Positions 1 to 14,840 of a stretch of 64,000 bases of DNA are shown one piece after another (positions within the stretch are counted from its first letter, which is position 1; each line of letters begins with the position of its first letter). Source of the stretch: Neckera pumila. Its lineage: Eukaryota; Streptophyta; Bryopsida; Hypnales; Neckeraceae. Below the pieces are notes generated by a model. That model was not told the origin of the DNA, did not search any database, and saw only the letters and a program-made list of their open reading frames with translations. The translations under genes and the position numbers were made by a program. The DNA is taken from contig OZ018408.1 in NCBI GenBank assembly GCA_963969595.1, positions 32,984,108 to 33,048,107 on the forward strand, given 5' to 3'.

Positions 1-673
1 TTGCATCGTTTGGAGTTTTTTATTTATGACTTTGCTGCGTAGTGGATCGCTTGAGAATTTCATTCAACCGCTGTCGATCTTTGAAGTTGGTTGCGAATTC
101 ATGAGAGATGCTGAGAGAATGGAATTATGCGTAATTTAGTACTGCTGTTCGGCAAGATTTTGAGGGGTTATTTAATTTAGTATTTCTTCAGGGTGGTAGC
201 CTGTGAACTTGTGATATAATCGTGTTTCAATGAACTTCAATGAATTTAGATGTAGGTTCGCAATTGTTTGTAGTCCCCGAATTTTGTAGGCCTTTCGTCT
301 TCAGGTTAATTAGAGTTTTCTTAGATCAGTGCGTTCGCTTCTACAGTATGCGATTTGTTGCAGTTGGTTTAGAAAGTCATTCAAGCAGGTTATCTTGGGT
401 TTGCAACTTTCACTTGTGTAAAGTGTATGAGCAGCAGCTTTATGAGAATACAAGTTTCTGGTTGCATCTTGTTTGTAATTTCTTGATAAAAATTAAGCCT
501 CGTCATGCCCAACTGCAATCCGCCCTGTTTGCATTCATTTGAAGAAACTTCAAAGAGTCATGGACAACAAAGAATTTTTTAAGATGTGTATAATTTTGTA
601 CGCTGCAGGTTGATTGGTCATAACCTATTGGTAAGCTAATTGGAAGAAGATTGGACATTGTTGAAAGGAAGCC
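1..673 (+). other. 5' leader and upstream region of the annexin gene
   Basis: No coding region is supported here. The stretch is AT-rich, and a pyrimidine-rich tract ending in ctgcag near 602-608 could be the 3' end of an intron in the 5' untranslated region. The open frame at 240-542 has no recognisable protein family and no coding-like composition, so I leave it out. Confidence 0.4.
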
Positions 674-2698
674 ATGTCAACCATTACAGTGCCGCCGTAT
701 CTCAACATGTCTGAGGACGTTCATGGTCTTCACCGGGCGTTTAGAGGTATTCACTTATCCTAACTGCTCAAATATATGACACCAGGATAATCCCCCACCC
801 TTGGCCCTGGTTGTTTTTCCGTTAGGCACTTCAATTTCTATAGTGGAGTCTCATCCTTCATGAAGAATTAATGGAGGTACTCACTCTTTCTATGTAATTG
901 GTTAAGAATGATGTTCAAAGTTAATCTGCAGGTAATTGTAATATGTACCACCCATTTGCGAGTTTAATTTGACGGGTATGGGGATGATATTTTGACAGGG
1001 CTCGGTTGTGATACGAAGAGAGTTATTCAAATTCTTGGTCACAGAACTCAGCCACAGCGTACAGCAATTGCTGATGCATACCAGCGTCAATATGGACAGA
1101 ACATCCACAAACGTCTGAAATCTGAACTTCACGGCAAACTTGAGGTGCGGTGGTTACATCAATCAGCAATATATCTTTTCTTTTACATATCGCACTTTAA
1201 ATTCATATTCGCGAAACTCGCATGTCTGTAAGCATTAAATTGTGACATTCAAATGCATAAAGATAAAAAACTGCATAGGTACATCTGAGGTTTAGGGCTT
1301 GCATTTTGCCATTTTAATGAGTGTGACGAACGTTTATCTTGTGTACCTCGCTTCTGAGTAAAGTTAAAGTAGTGTGGAGTTTGCGTTCAATATACTCGGC
1401 GTTACTCTGAAATTATTCGTTTTACTTGCAGGATGCAGTGCTTTTATGGATGATGAGTCCAGCACAACGGGATGCAACTTTGGTGAATGATTCAACGAAG
1501 GGACTGGGTACGAGAGACAGAGCATTGATTGGAATCATCTGCTCCCGAACGCCGTCACAAATTTATGAAATCAAACAAGCTTATTATGCGATGTATCACC
1601 AGACTTTAGAGCGCCAAATTGAAGGAGATACGTCGGGAGATTATAGAAAGGTAAGGAGTTATTGTGAATTTATTTCTTTTAATCGTACTCTTCTTTGCAC
1701 GACGTGTCTTTGTTGATGTAATATTTGATTTAATTTGCAGCTTTTGCTAGCACTCGTAAGTGGAAATCGCTCGGAGATTGCTGCTGTGGACCCGAACTAC
1801 GCACTAGCAGATGCACATGCCCTATACCAAGCTGGCGTAGCGAAACTGGGCACAGATGAAAACACTTTCATTCACATTCTGACGACACGCAGCCCGGCTC
1901 AGTTGAACTTGACCATGCAGTACTACAGGCAGCAGTATGGCCATGATTTTGAAAAGGTTGACTACTGCACCATATTCTGCTAACTGACATTCAATGGCTT
2001 CTGCAGGGATTGCCGGCATTTGGCTTATTCACTGTATCTTGTTTTTCATGGTCAAGTTGTTGTTAGTTGGCTTGAGAATGCAAGGAATTGAAATGAGAGA
2101 AGTAAGTTACTGGAGAAACATATGCTGCTGTTATGACAGCTTTGTGTACACCTTATGACAATTTCACATTTGTGGCAGGCTATTAAGAAGGAGACTTCTG
2201 GACGTTTTGAAGATGCACTTCTTGCTGTTGTTCAGTGCACTTGTTATCCTGCTAGATTCTTTGCCCAGGTGCGTTTCTGCCATCACAATTTATCAGCAGT
2301 ACATCCAATAGGATTTTCAATAATATGCAACTGTTTTACGAAATTTTAGATAACGTCGTAAAGAGAATCTTTCCCATGAGTTGTGAGAGGTCTTCCGGGA
2401 GACAGCGTTTTGAGGTTTACAGTATGAAATCGTGTTAAGTACTATTTTTGATAACAGAATAATTTACATTCTCCAATTGTTCTCGATTCATTTGCAGGAA
2501 TTATATTCGTCAATGAAAGGAATGGGCACAAATGATCAAGATTTGATACGAGTTATTACAACTCGTGCCGAGATTGACATGTACTACATAAAAATGGAGT
2601 TCCAATCCCTGTACAGGACAACTCTCGAGCAAATGATTGCAAGTGATACTTCTGGAGATTATCGACATTTCCTTCTCACGCTTGTCGGAGGAGCTTAA
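674..2698 (+). CDS. annexin (plant type), six exons, 314 aa
   Basis: A calcium-dependent phospholipid-binding protein of the annexin fold, expected in the cytosol and at membranes. Exons: 674-746, 999-1144, 1432-1650, 1741-1956, 2179-2268, 2498-2698. All junctions are GT-AG with matching phases, giving 314 residues, the normal plant annexin length. Four annexin repeats are visible. The type II calcium-loop signature is clear in repeat 2 (KGLGTRD), repeat 3 (LGTDENT) and repeat 4 (KGMGTND), each followed about 40 residues later by an acidic residue (GDTSGDY, SDTSGDY). Repeat 1 is degenerate (GLGCDTK in place of GLGTDE), so its calcium site may be weak. The start MSTITVPP fits the family N-terminus. 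Whether it has the peroxidase or channel activity reported for some plant annexins cannot be told from sequence. Confidence 0.95.
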
Positions 2699-5233
2699 AT
2701 TTATCTTCCGAAGAAGGAACGAAGTCATTCATGTTTCAGGCTTTCGATAAACCGTTGCCTTGCCTTTTGTAAGTCGAAATTGCTGAGTCTGCTACATCGA
2801 CACCAAACCAGTTATCATCAGGGTACTTATTTAAAAGCTGGCTGCCGAGATGTTGTCTTGGGAAGAACGTCGGCACCGAAAGTTGGACTGGATTATCAAA
2901 GTCTTGTTCATTTTCTGAGATGATACGCAGTCCTGCAATCCCTTGGAATTTTGGTGAATCCAGACGCTATTTAGGGACTTGCAATTTGTATAGATTGCCA
3001 CTATAACAAATATTTAAGCAGAGGATTTGAGTTATTTGACCTTGAAAAACAGGATCAGTGGATCTCAGGTGTAAAACGAGATGAAGCTTTTTAAGTTTTA
3101 GGAATTTGTGGTAGAAATTGTTACTACTCAATCTAGGTTCTGTTATTCGAGAGGTTGATGATATGTTACCTTTCAGCAATTTTGAAGGTGAAGGTTACAA
3201 TTGATTTGTACATTGGTTTCATGGGAATAAATATTTAAAAGAATCTGTACTTTTATTGAGCATATTGTGAACTATTTTATTGAACTCTATTCCAACAAGA
3301 TATACAGTTGCTGAATGTCCCAAGTTTGTAATGTAGGCATGTTTCAACGTATTCTCTTGTCTACGTATTTCTGCAATTCAAAGCGAGCACATTGCTTGCG
3401 CCAGTGAGCACTCTTCCCAACTGCAAGTGTGCCGATGACTTTCAAAAAATCTCCTGTAGGTCAGAACATATGCTTACCTGGTTGGATATCGTAACATAGT
3501 CTACTGCAATTATTGCATCCCAGTTGCAGAGATCTGGATATGACACGTGCATCAAACTCATTTGGTTAACTTAAGCCATGTAGGCAAATCATCTTGGATA
3601 CAGCCATCAGAATACCGTAAGCCATTTAGGTAACTCATTCTGGTAAAGATCTTCCGGAACCAAGCATCCATGTTACATAAACTACACAAAAAATAGTGAA
3701 ATTGGGTTGCCTCAACATTCAGGTTCCCTTCACTAACAGAAGTTAGCTCACGAGCCATTGCTTGTCACATGGAGAGGCATGCAGGTCTCTAAACCTGAGC
3801 CACGAACAGTGTACCAACCATACAACACACATAGCTCCTTCATTACTGCATTCTTTTGCAATAACTGCAGATATAGTGTTGAATGTCGAGAAATTAGTAT
3901 GGGGCAACCTAATTTCACTATTTTGTGTAGGGAACAAGCGTCTGGGTAAGGCATCACGTGACAAGTCCGCAAATACAGTAATGCATCTACGTTATGACCA
4001 TCCCGTTAAGTTATCCAGCTACGTCCATTCAGATAATACCAACTATTGTAGGCTACCAAGCTGAGTAACTTGGTGAACATTTTCATGAAATGGAGTTGAT
4101 AACCTGGTTTCTTGTGCAAGGAACCAAGGACATCTCAAATGCAATCATGTGCCCAAACTTGCATCAAATTTTTTGCACCAAACGCAAAAACATAAGCAAA
4201 AACACTTTTAAACTAGCTACAAAAGACGCAAGAAAAATCCATCTTTTCGAGTCAGACATCAATCACGAAGTCATTCCTTCAAAACTCCTACACCATGCTC
4301 AAATGAACTCATATCTGAATATGACTCCAAAAAAGCTTTGAGGTGTGCAATTGTTATTAACACGTATACACAAAAGAAGCAAAGTGTTGCTTCTTCACAA
4401 GAAGTCGAGTGAGAAGTGAAAAGCTTCCATCTAATACTGGACAACCATCTCCACTCTCAAGTTCATAGTACAGTTCCTTTCAAGGAAGTCTTGGCGCATC
4501 CTCTCCGTCCGAGTGTTCCTGGAAGAAAGAGAAAAGCCCACTCACTACCTCAAAATTCGACTAATCTGGAAATCTTTTCGGATGCAAATTCGTCACTTCA
4601 CTTATGGATGTAAATTTGTAGAGGCCTAGAACCTCTACACTGATCTCCCAAAAATCACACTCTTAACTATGTTATGCAGGTAGTAGCCTCCTGTTTCCAT
4701 TCAAAGACCACGCCAGTGGCCGTAAACATTGAGCCTTGCATGCTACGTCCCTTGCTCATAAGTCCAACCGAGTGTATGAATAAATGAATTGCTATTGGTA
4801 ACAGGAGTCAGTATACAACACAGTTTTGGTGTACCTCTAAAATTGAGTAAACACATAGAACAACCTCATTGCATTATCAATCCATGGTATAAAACCTCTC
4901 CAAATATCTTCTTGAAACAAACCAAGGTGAGTGCAGTACAAACGCTAATCCAAATGCAATCCACTCAGAGCAAGAGATAAGAGAAAACATAGATTTTTAC
5001 ATGGCAACTAACTAGCGATGCTAACTTGAAACTAAATTACCAGATACAACGCCATAATTCTGATAGTGAACGAAATTTAATCCACAACTCCCGGCTTATT
5101 ATCATAATTACCGCTTCAAAACACACGAGGCCAGAGTAGAACACACACCAGACACTACGCAGGCAAGCAAAAAGAAACATTAGAAAAGAAAGCACATAAA
5201 AAAGCCAGAGGCATGAACAAGCATACCATTCGA
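2699..5233. other. annexin 3' region and intergenic DNA
   Basis: After the annexin stop comes AT-rich sequence that probably includes its 3' untranslated region. Apart from the small transposon at 3685-3927 I see no gene. Short open frames between 3.5 and 5.0 kb match no family I know and overlap the transposon or simple sequence. Confidence 0.5.
3685..3927. mobile_element. TA-flanked MITE, Tc1/mariner-like, copy 1
   Basis: A 243-bp non-autonomous element. Its ends are imperfect inverted repeats of about 30 bp that read CACAAAATAGTGAAATTAGG from the right end and continue into a TTGCCCCA-like block. TA dinucleotides at 3683-3684 and 3928-3929 fit a Tc1/mariner-type target duplication. A shorter relative with the same termini lies at 42827-42929. 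No transposase is present. Confidence 0.7.
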
Positions 5234-5863
5234 TCAGTTTCGTGAATGATGAGGCCGGGACGGAGGCGCCCCTGCATGCCCATGGGCGGCATTTCCTGCT
5301 CCCTGGCTCGACGGAGCAGAAGGAGCCCGATGGTCGGGACCTGAGTCTCCACCACCGAATAACCACGGCAGACACATGTCTTCCCGCTTACCCTAAAAGA
5401 ACCACAAAAACATTAGAGCACAAACACACTCACCGTAAATGAACATCAAAACACAAAACTAAAGCGCTCAAGCGTTGTGAAAGGGCAGCCTTTTAGATTA
5501 TTCTCGAACCTAAGAGAAATGTTACAGTTCTTCCTGGCCATGATCCTCAAGAATGAAAGAGAGAATTCAAAACTTTTCCAGAATTACAACTGTGACCATG
5601 TGTACTAATTGTAATGCAATGTAGCAAGATCACCAAACCCCAGAAAAAGCTGGTTCCAAAAGGGTGAGACTCAGGAAACCCTAAGCGTCACCACAGCAGT
5701 AAATTAGCGAATCTCTTACTTGGGTAGTTGGGTTCTGACGAAGTATGCAAATTTCAACAAATGCGGCTCTCTCTTCACTGACAAATCTTGCGAAGCAACT
5801 TGAGGCAGATTCAAAACTGCGGTGCAAGGAGGGAGGGAAGAAGACAACTTCGGAAGCTGCCAC
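5234..5863 (-). CDS. candidate two-exon small gene, about 100 aa, function unknown
   Basis: Read on the minus strand, an ATG at 5863 opens a 48-codon exon (5720-5863) ending at a good donor (CCCAA/gtaagag). A second exon (5234-5392) begins after ttcttttag and stays in the same phase for 52 codons and a stop. The joined product would have a mixed first half and a Gly/Pro/His/Ala-rich second half containing PWLFGGGDSGP. I recognise no family. Support is the matching splice phases and the higher GC content than the flanks. Against it, the second half is low-complexity and an alternative frame is also open. It could equally be a non-coding transcript. Confidence 0.28.
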
Positions 5864-6525
5864 GCTAGGAGGGTACGTGGCAGTTGGGACGACGAGATAA
5901 GCTAAGCCTCCTTTATATCACCTTTCTTATTTCATATCTTCCATTCTTACAAAAGAACAGATGTACCAGTGCCATTCTTTCGGGGTGTTTAAGTACAATG
6001 TTTACCCCCCCCAATCTTTTTTTTATAGAATTTAAAAATATATTCATCCATTTATATTATATATTTTCGATAGAATTTATAAACATACACTCGCTAATAA
6101 AACCGAGTACAAATTGGAAACTTTTTCATTCAAACAACCATACCATTAGCATCAAGGGGGAAATTTCAAAAGTTGATATACAAAAGTTGTAGTGTGTGAC
6201 ATGTACCACATAATTACGTAAGTTTCAAGAAAAAATTAGTTGTTATGTGAAAAAAAAATAATTTTAAAGTTAGCCATGTTGAAACTCAGTTATAGCATCA
6301 ACACAGGCTAATTATTCATAGCCGTACGAAGGGTTTATCCTCGAAACTAGAAACAATGTTCATAGTGGTCAAGGACATCAAATCTGAAGACTTGTAAATA
6401 CTTTGCCAAGGCCTTTAGGTTCTATGTATTGTTTCCATTTGTAATGGGAATTGTCCATGTGTTTCTAGAAAAAGAAAAAGAAATCTGAGGACCTGATGGC
6501 CCTCGAAGCTGAATTGAAAGGAGTA

Positions 6526-6733
6526 CAAGGTGGATGTTGAAGAGAACATGATGCAACTCTAGGTGGATGTCAAGGTGGACATTATGCACCTCCAAGCGGA
6601 TGTCAAGGTGGATATGATGCACCTCTGGCAAATGACAAGGTGGACATGATGCACCTCTGGAAAATGGCAAAGTGGACATGATGCACCTTGGGGCGGATGG
6701 CAAAGGGGACACAATGCAGTTCCAGGCAGGGAT
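6526..6733 (+). repeat. minisatellite with 32-33 bp units, probably a relic of a coding repeat
   Basis: At least five head-to-tail units starting CAAGGTGGAC followed by ATGATGCACCT (unit starts near 6571, 6604, 6636, 6668 and 6701), with a longer unit upstream near 6529. On the plus strand one frame repeats an 11-residue motif of the type ADVKVDMMHLQ, interrupted by a stop and later by frame changes. This suggests it descends from a coiled-coil-like protein repeat, perhaps of a transposon protein. Confidence 0.75.
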
Positions 6734-7139
6734 TAAGGGCCAAGATCCTCTCACAACAACAATTTCACTAATGATCTTATGCCTTTTGCATTAAGTTCTT
6801 GACTTCTTAAAGAGTTAAAGTTATATTCAAGCTCATTAGACTACACAAAGAAGAGAGAATTATAAAACTTTGATGATAATACTAAAATCTATGCTTTCTC
6901 CTTCTTATGATTGGGTGATACATTTTGCAAGTCTTGTCTATACAACCAATCTAGCACATGGATATTTAAACTAGGCCATCTCCTTGTGAAGGTGAAAATG
7001 TACTCTCAAATTGTCAAATAACATAAGTTTAGGGTGATGTCATTTAAACTTAACAATTCACATTGGCATCCAATTAAACAATCACTTGACAGTACTCTTG
7101 CCTACTTACACATTAGCTAAACCACCCTTCCACCCCACC

Positions 7140-7450
7140 TTTGACATATCGTTGCCGATACACATACAAACTATGTTGTTGCTTATTTAAATCTATGTCT
7201 AGACAAGCTATGTTGTCTCTTGTCTACGTCCTCGTCCAGATAAATAATCTATTTTGCCACATGTTTGCAAATGTTCGTGCATAGACAAACTATATTGCCG
7301 CACATAAATGTAGGTCCGCACCCAAGCAAACTAAGTTGGTACCTGCACCTTTACATCCATATTCAAACAATCTACATTGGCATTTGTCCTATCTACATCT
7401 ACTTGGATTGTCACATTAGGTAAACAGCACCTACCTACTTGTTTGATAGA
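7140..7450. repeat. degenerate short repeat (ACAAACTATGTTG-like units)
   Basis: Variants of ACAAACTATGTTG, with linkers resembling TCTACGTCC, recur about every 50 bases. The copies are diverged and the boundaries uncertain. No coding content. Confidence 0.4.
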
Positions 7451-9469
7451 GGTGTTGCCTATCTGATGTAGTTAACATATAGTTGCTTTTTTGTGAAGGT
7501 GAAAAAAGGCCAATGTGTACTTAGGACTAGATGCGGACATTGAAGCTAGGTGTAAATGTTATGACTAGGCACGAATGCTGGAGATCTGCAATCAGGTATA
7601 GACGTGGGACCGGGCAAGGCACAAATGCTAGTGCTTTTACTTTTTTAGAAAGTGTTAGCATGGCAATCATTTAAAATCAGCTTCATGAAGTGTTGTATTT
7701 CTACATGCCTACAACAATACCTCAAACCAAAGAGTTAATTATTAAAATATCTCTCAAAATTGAAATTCAATATACATGAAAGAAATTTTGGACTTTCTAG
7801 AGGCCAAGGTTTGACAAGCCACTCTAATTCGGAAGCCCTACAGAGCTATTGAAAAGATGGAAATCTTTGACAAAAGAAAGATTCACCTTGTGTGAATATC
7901 TTAATTGACAAACAATATAGATAAGTTACCTATTGTGCAGGTCTCTAGAGCACACTTGCAATGGCTTTGTTTAATTGTGATTGAATATAAAGCATAAACT
8001 CCACAACCCTCCTCCATTTTAATAGCGATACTCATAGACTAATGTTTTAACATTTGGGAATATTGATGAAGTGCAGGAGTAGGGGGAAAGTTCCTCATAC
8101 AAAATAAATGTAATGCAAGAGTCCCTTCCGACAATTCTTAGCAACCTTCAAGAGAGTCCAGAATTTCTCTAATGATTTAATTTAAAAGACAATTAGGTAG
8201 AGAGATGTTTCTCAACTTGTAGAGGAGACTTGTTGTCAACCGCTCTCATTCACTTAAACCACCGTTGCTCAACCAATCCTGTGCACTTGTTAGTTCATAC
8301 AGCATTGCCTAAGATGTGAAGTGCATGTCAACGGCTAGAGCCGCATGCACAACTTTCTAGTACCAATTAAGTGCAGGATTACCGATTCCCCGAGACTGAA
8401 GAAATAAAAGTTGTTGTCAATTTTCTGCGATCGAAGAGCATGCTCATGACTTGTGGGTTTCTTGTGTTCTGTAAAGATGTCTTAACCCGGCAACATCTAC
8501 CTCATGGAGAATTGACAGACCTTTGAATTTCCTGTACGTAGCTCTTGATTCATTAGACAGTAATGTTCAAACTTTTCAATGAGATCAGAGTGCTGCCGGC
8601 TTTATGCTTAATTCAATGTGCTTCATAGATTATGGTCACGCTTTGGCATGACCATTATTATACTACTGGTTTCCTAGGATTCAATATAATGTAGAAATTG
8701 AAGATTATTTCTACTATATCTCTGAAATTTGAGAACTACGATTGAGGGCCTGAACAGCCATTGAGATGAAAGTGTCGTAGAAGTGGTACTTTGCATCAAA
8801 CAAGCAAGCTTGCGTATTCAGGAATTTTGATGCTCAATTGAAAATGACAAATGTCCCTTTTTTTCAACGTGGCAGATGGAAGGTGGGAGACAGTGACATA
8901 CTGTAAACAGTAAATATTCAACATGGTAAAACTTGATATCTGCCACGCTGGTGCATTCCCATACCAGGTTCGCCACTTCAAATGGACAAGTAGCTCATTT
9001 AAATGGGAAATTTCGTTAAAATGGCGGTATTCCATACGCCATTTTTCCATTTCCATTCATTCATTTCTAGGACATGTATAGATTTCAGACTGCACATGAA
9101 AGTGCGGCAAGTTTGTGGAACACCGCCATTTTAACCAAATATCGGTTATTTCAGGAAAATGTTGCTATCTTTTCGTAAAGTTAACGGAGAAGTTTGAAGA
9201 AAACGTACCTAAATTCTCGAACGTAGCAAGCTGAATTCGAAATGATTTAACGTAGCAGGCAGGCAGTGTAAGATTCTAGTACTGAATGATGCTAGCTATT
9301 TCTCATACCTAAGGCTGTACTTTACATTGCCTAACTAGTGGATTCAAAATGCTTGCATATACAAGCATCTGGACCCCGATCTGAACAGACCTTCATCCCC
9401 ATGAAAGAAATGAAAACTCCAATTTAATGGAAAGGGAACAATGTGTGTATCTGAATGCGTGCAGTGTTG

Positions 9470-10140
9470 TGTTCTTATTCCGAACCCAAGGAATGGCGCT
9501 CACGCGGAGACGTCAACAATCATGAACAAAAATACATGTTCTAGCTAGCTTTATGTATACACACAAGGTACCCTTATTACGATCACAGGGAAAGTACGTA
9601 CTGTACATATCCTTACGAAACATCAAAAGTTTGCCAACATGCTTTTGCACTAGGAACGAGCTGAGGAACCGATCAGGAAAAACCGGCAACACAGGGACAT
9701 AAATCAGTGACACATACTTTCCGGAACCCGGAAATGCATGGCAATCCGGAAACTAGCTAGTGATCGATAATATTCTCCCTGTGAACGATGTGAACGATGA
9801 AATTACATTAGTTTGTTCACTTGCCTGCAATTGTTATGAGCCTGCCCAGCGCTCCCAACAAGCACTTCATCCCGTGCATGCCATGACCACCATCGCCCTC
9901 CCAAAATGCTCAGCATGCTATTTCTCATTCCGGGATCTTATTCCGAATTCAAAGAATGGAGCGGAGACGTCGACAATGAAGAGCAGAAAATTCTTTGTTA
10001 TCTACACGCACCTTCATACTCACAAGGTACCCTTATTGCAATCACAGGGAAAGCACATACTGTACAAATCCATCTTTCCCTATCCTTATGAAAGATCAGA
10101 AATTTCACACATGCTTTCGCACGATGTGAACGACGCGATT
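9470..10140. repeat. two diverged copies of the region downstream of the peroxidase
   Basis: The stretch from about 9470 to 9780 resembles 9925-10140. Shared blocks include CAAGGTACCCTTATT, then CACAGGGAAAG, then CATGCTTT and GCACGATGTGAACG-like sequence, in the same order and orientation. Together with the peroxidase fragment at 9780-9908 this marks a tandem duplication of the 3' end of the peroxidase gene plus its flank, later diverged. Confidence 0.65.
9780..9908 (-). pseudogene. fragment of the class III peroxidase C-terminus
   Basis: On the minus strand this matches the last ~40 codons of the peroxidase at 10147-12165: the GGCGATGGTGGTCATGGC block, then TGAAGTGCTTGTTGGGAGCG, then AATTGCAGGCAAGTGAAC. 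Stops and a frameshift break the frame just after MVVMA. It holds only the 3' end of the gene, with no active-site residues, so it is a dead partial copy. Confidence 0.75.
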
Positions 10141-10146
10141 GCAGTA

Positions 10147-12165
<2,019 letters not shown>

Positions 12166-14159
12166 CTCCTACAAATTCTATATACAGTATTTCAGTGTCT
12201 TCAAGTAACCAAGGGAACTCGATCTACAGTCTGTTAGGGTGTCGATCCACCAGCTAGCTAGTCGGTGAAGCAGAAGCCGCTAGGTCGGTCGATCCCTATT
12301 CTCTATCTGTTTTGGTGCTTCACCTGTTCCATATATCAGTGTCCTCACAAACTAGACCAACATATCGACATGGCCGTTCTGAAACCTAATCCCAGTAGCT
12401 AGTTGGTGAGATAATTTTCTGGAAGAGGGGGACAGGATCGGATGAAGACTGGAGTCCAACGATCAATTCAGCAAAAATCAAAGTTTTGGAAGCTCATAAC
12501 TAGTGGATCAGCTGTTGAGAGAACACAAGACTGGTTTCCATTCGATCAGAGCAGGGAGTGTGGCTTGTACGTTCCTGCGATGCCATATTCCCACCTCAAT
12601 TCCACGTGCACAAGCAAGATGAGGTGCACACACACAATCAGAAAATTTCAACTAACGGGAAACTAATGCGAAACTAATTTTAGGTTGTGGACAAGACGTA
12701 CCGTACTTTGATCTATCAGTACTCGTAAGTAAGTACCTTTGCTTCTTTAGTCCATTATTAGCAGGCCAAGCTGGAACAGGAAGCATCCCTGAGACTTAAT
12801 TAGATGCTTCAAGTTTTCAGGCAAGGATCCAAAAGAGTGGAATCAGTGTGCAACTGTGCACTGGTTTAGTATCCCATGCGAATCGGGCTGGCTTGCTTTA
12901 GAGCTGAGCTAGTCCAAGTCGTCAAGGCAAAGCGTACGACAATTATTTGAAAGTCTTCCTTGAGTTCCTTCACAGCTTCATCCCCGCGTCACCCCAATTC
13001 CTGCCATAATGCTCCAAAATTCATGCAAAGTGTTATGTATCTCGGTTGACATTTATGCATGCGCGTGTCTTGACTAAGTTGACATCTGGTCAACTTGACC
13101 GACCATTTGCAAGGTTTTCAAAGAAAGTTGATTAGGCCACCTTGATACAACTGAATTATATTACTGAACTGAAGATTGAAGAAGCATTACTGTAGTGATG
13201 CGCACGTACATGCAATTAATGTGACTCCATAGATAGATATGTTTGCCAATTCTAAAGTTGCCTGTCTTCACACTCGTTAAAGCCCACACCGTTCCTCGGT
13301 TTTAGAGCTTTGGATCTCTCTATCTTGGCACTCCGGAAAACTCCATCATAACTGAAAATGTGCGCAATTCAGGGTTTAGGGTTTGCCTTCTATGCGCAGC
13401 TGTTACGTTGAATGTATGTAAGTAAAGTCTTACGCTTCTTCACGCAAGTTGACGGCTTTCATGCCCAAACACCAAAGTCTTACCGTTCTTTTTCATTAGT
13501 GATCCAACATGAACATATTTAGAGTGACCATCATCAACAGAAACAAGTATAATAAGATGATCACAGTACCCAATTTCGTTTGTTTCAGTAGGCCAGGTAT
13601 AGATTTCAGGTTCCCGATGAGGACCTCTTGAAATTTCTCCACTTTTTAAGTCTTACACTAATTGATACAATGATTATTAATCCGTCATTCCGGCCTTACT
13701 ATTAATTCCATGTTTTCATTAAGGTTAAGATTAAAATTGGAATCTTTTTCAGATCGAACCCTCAGAAAGTGTCTTCTCGCCTACTCTCTCGGGCTGCCTT
13801 TCGGATCCTCCGTCGAATTTTACAACCAGGTGTACTTACTTTCGAAGCATTATTGGAGAATGATCCCTTTCAACTCGATCGGTTCATGCCAGAAACGGCC
13901 TGATGCGGCACAGACCAGCATAGAAAACTCCGTGTAAGCATAATAATGCACCCCAGCCGCCTGCTTTAAACGTGGGTCCATCACCCATGTGTTTCCAAAG
14001 GAGTCGATGCATGAGGCTGGCCTTCCGAAGTTCTACGAAGTCAAACCGTGTTTTTAGCTCAAAGTGCACGTCACCTGAGGGTCCAGAGTTGCTAACCGAA
14101 CTATGCTACCTGAAAATTATTGGCAGTAGCATCCTTCAGATGATTCCAAGCTACATGAT
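12166..14159. other. peroxidase upstream region and intergenic DNA
   Basis: The first few hundred bases should contain the peroxidase promoter; I cannot point to a convincing TATA box. No gene is seen in the rest. Small open frames at 12442-12666, 13710-13937 and 13884-14193 match no family. Confidence 0.45.
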
Positions 14160-14185
14160 TTATATATATATATATATATATATAT
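14160..14185. repeat. TA dinucleotide microsatellite
   Basis: An uninterrupted run of about thirteen TA units. Confidence 0.9.
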
Positions 14186-14439
14186 CCTATTAGCCAGAGA
14201 GGGCACAAAGCTAGGCAGTGTTGATACTAAAACAAGCATGACTGAGAGCATGCCGAGTGGCTGTGGGGCTGCTCTGAGGTCCTTCTCAAACTTCCTTGCA
14301 CGTAGCTTCTCTTGCTCCCGAAAGGTTCTTGCCGCTTTGGTCCAAAGCCAACAAGTAGCTACCCTATGAGAGGCTACACATGTTCCTCTTGCATTGGCAT
14401 GCATGAGGGTTAAGGGAGTGTGCTCTAAAAGCAACTGGC

Positions 14440-14840
14440 CTCTTCAAAACCGGTCCTATAAATAAGTATGGAATGGACATGAAGAGGTCCTTGAATGGAC
14501 CTCATTAACTGGTGATTGTATTGAAAGAAACGGCTATTAATTATTGAAGGAGCCAATCATTTGTCTTGGTTTCCTCTCAACTCCTTAGAACTTGTTGGTG
14601 GGCAGATTTTGAGAGACACATTGTATAGTCATAAATAGGTGCCTATGTGTTGAATCTTTAAAATATCATAACTAATTCAAAAATGCTCGGAAAGATACAA
14701 AACAACTTGTGTTAAGTTCCAAATCTATTTTTCTTCCTTTGAAAAATGAACTAAAAGAATTTCTATTCATGGACACCTGTGAAAAAGGGAGACCAGCCTT
14801 TAAATGGTCACTTTTAGAACAAACTACCTTAGAGACATGT
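14440..14840 (+). repeat. dispersed repeat, copy 1 (inverted copy near 60227-60630)
   Basis: This ~400-bp segment aligns, as the reverse complement, with 60227-60630. Shared blocks in order include ATGGACCTCATTAA / ATGGATCACTTTAG, TTTTGAGAGAC, CATAACTAATTCAAAAA, TTTCTATTCATG and TTAAATGGTC with CTTTTAGA. The copies are clearly diverged. It carries no coding sequence I can recognise and is probably a non-autonomous transposon; its exact ends are unclear. Confidence 0.65.

Larger units (their letters stand above)
5864..9465. other. intergenic, AT-rich; no gene seen
   Basis: No open frame with family resemblance. It holds a minisatellite (6526-6733) and a diffuse degenerate repeat (7140-7450), both listed separately. 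The rest is unremarkable AT-rich sequence. Confidence 0.5.
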
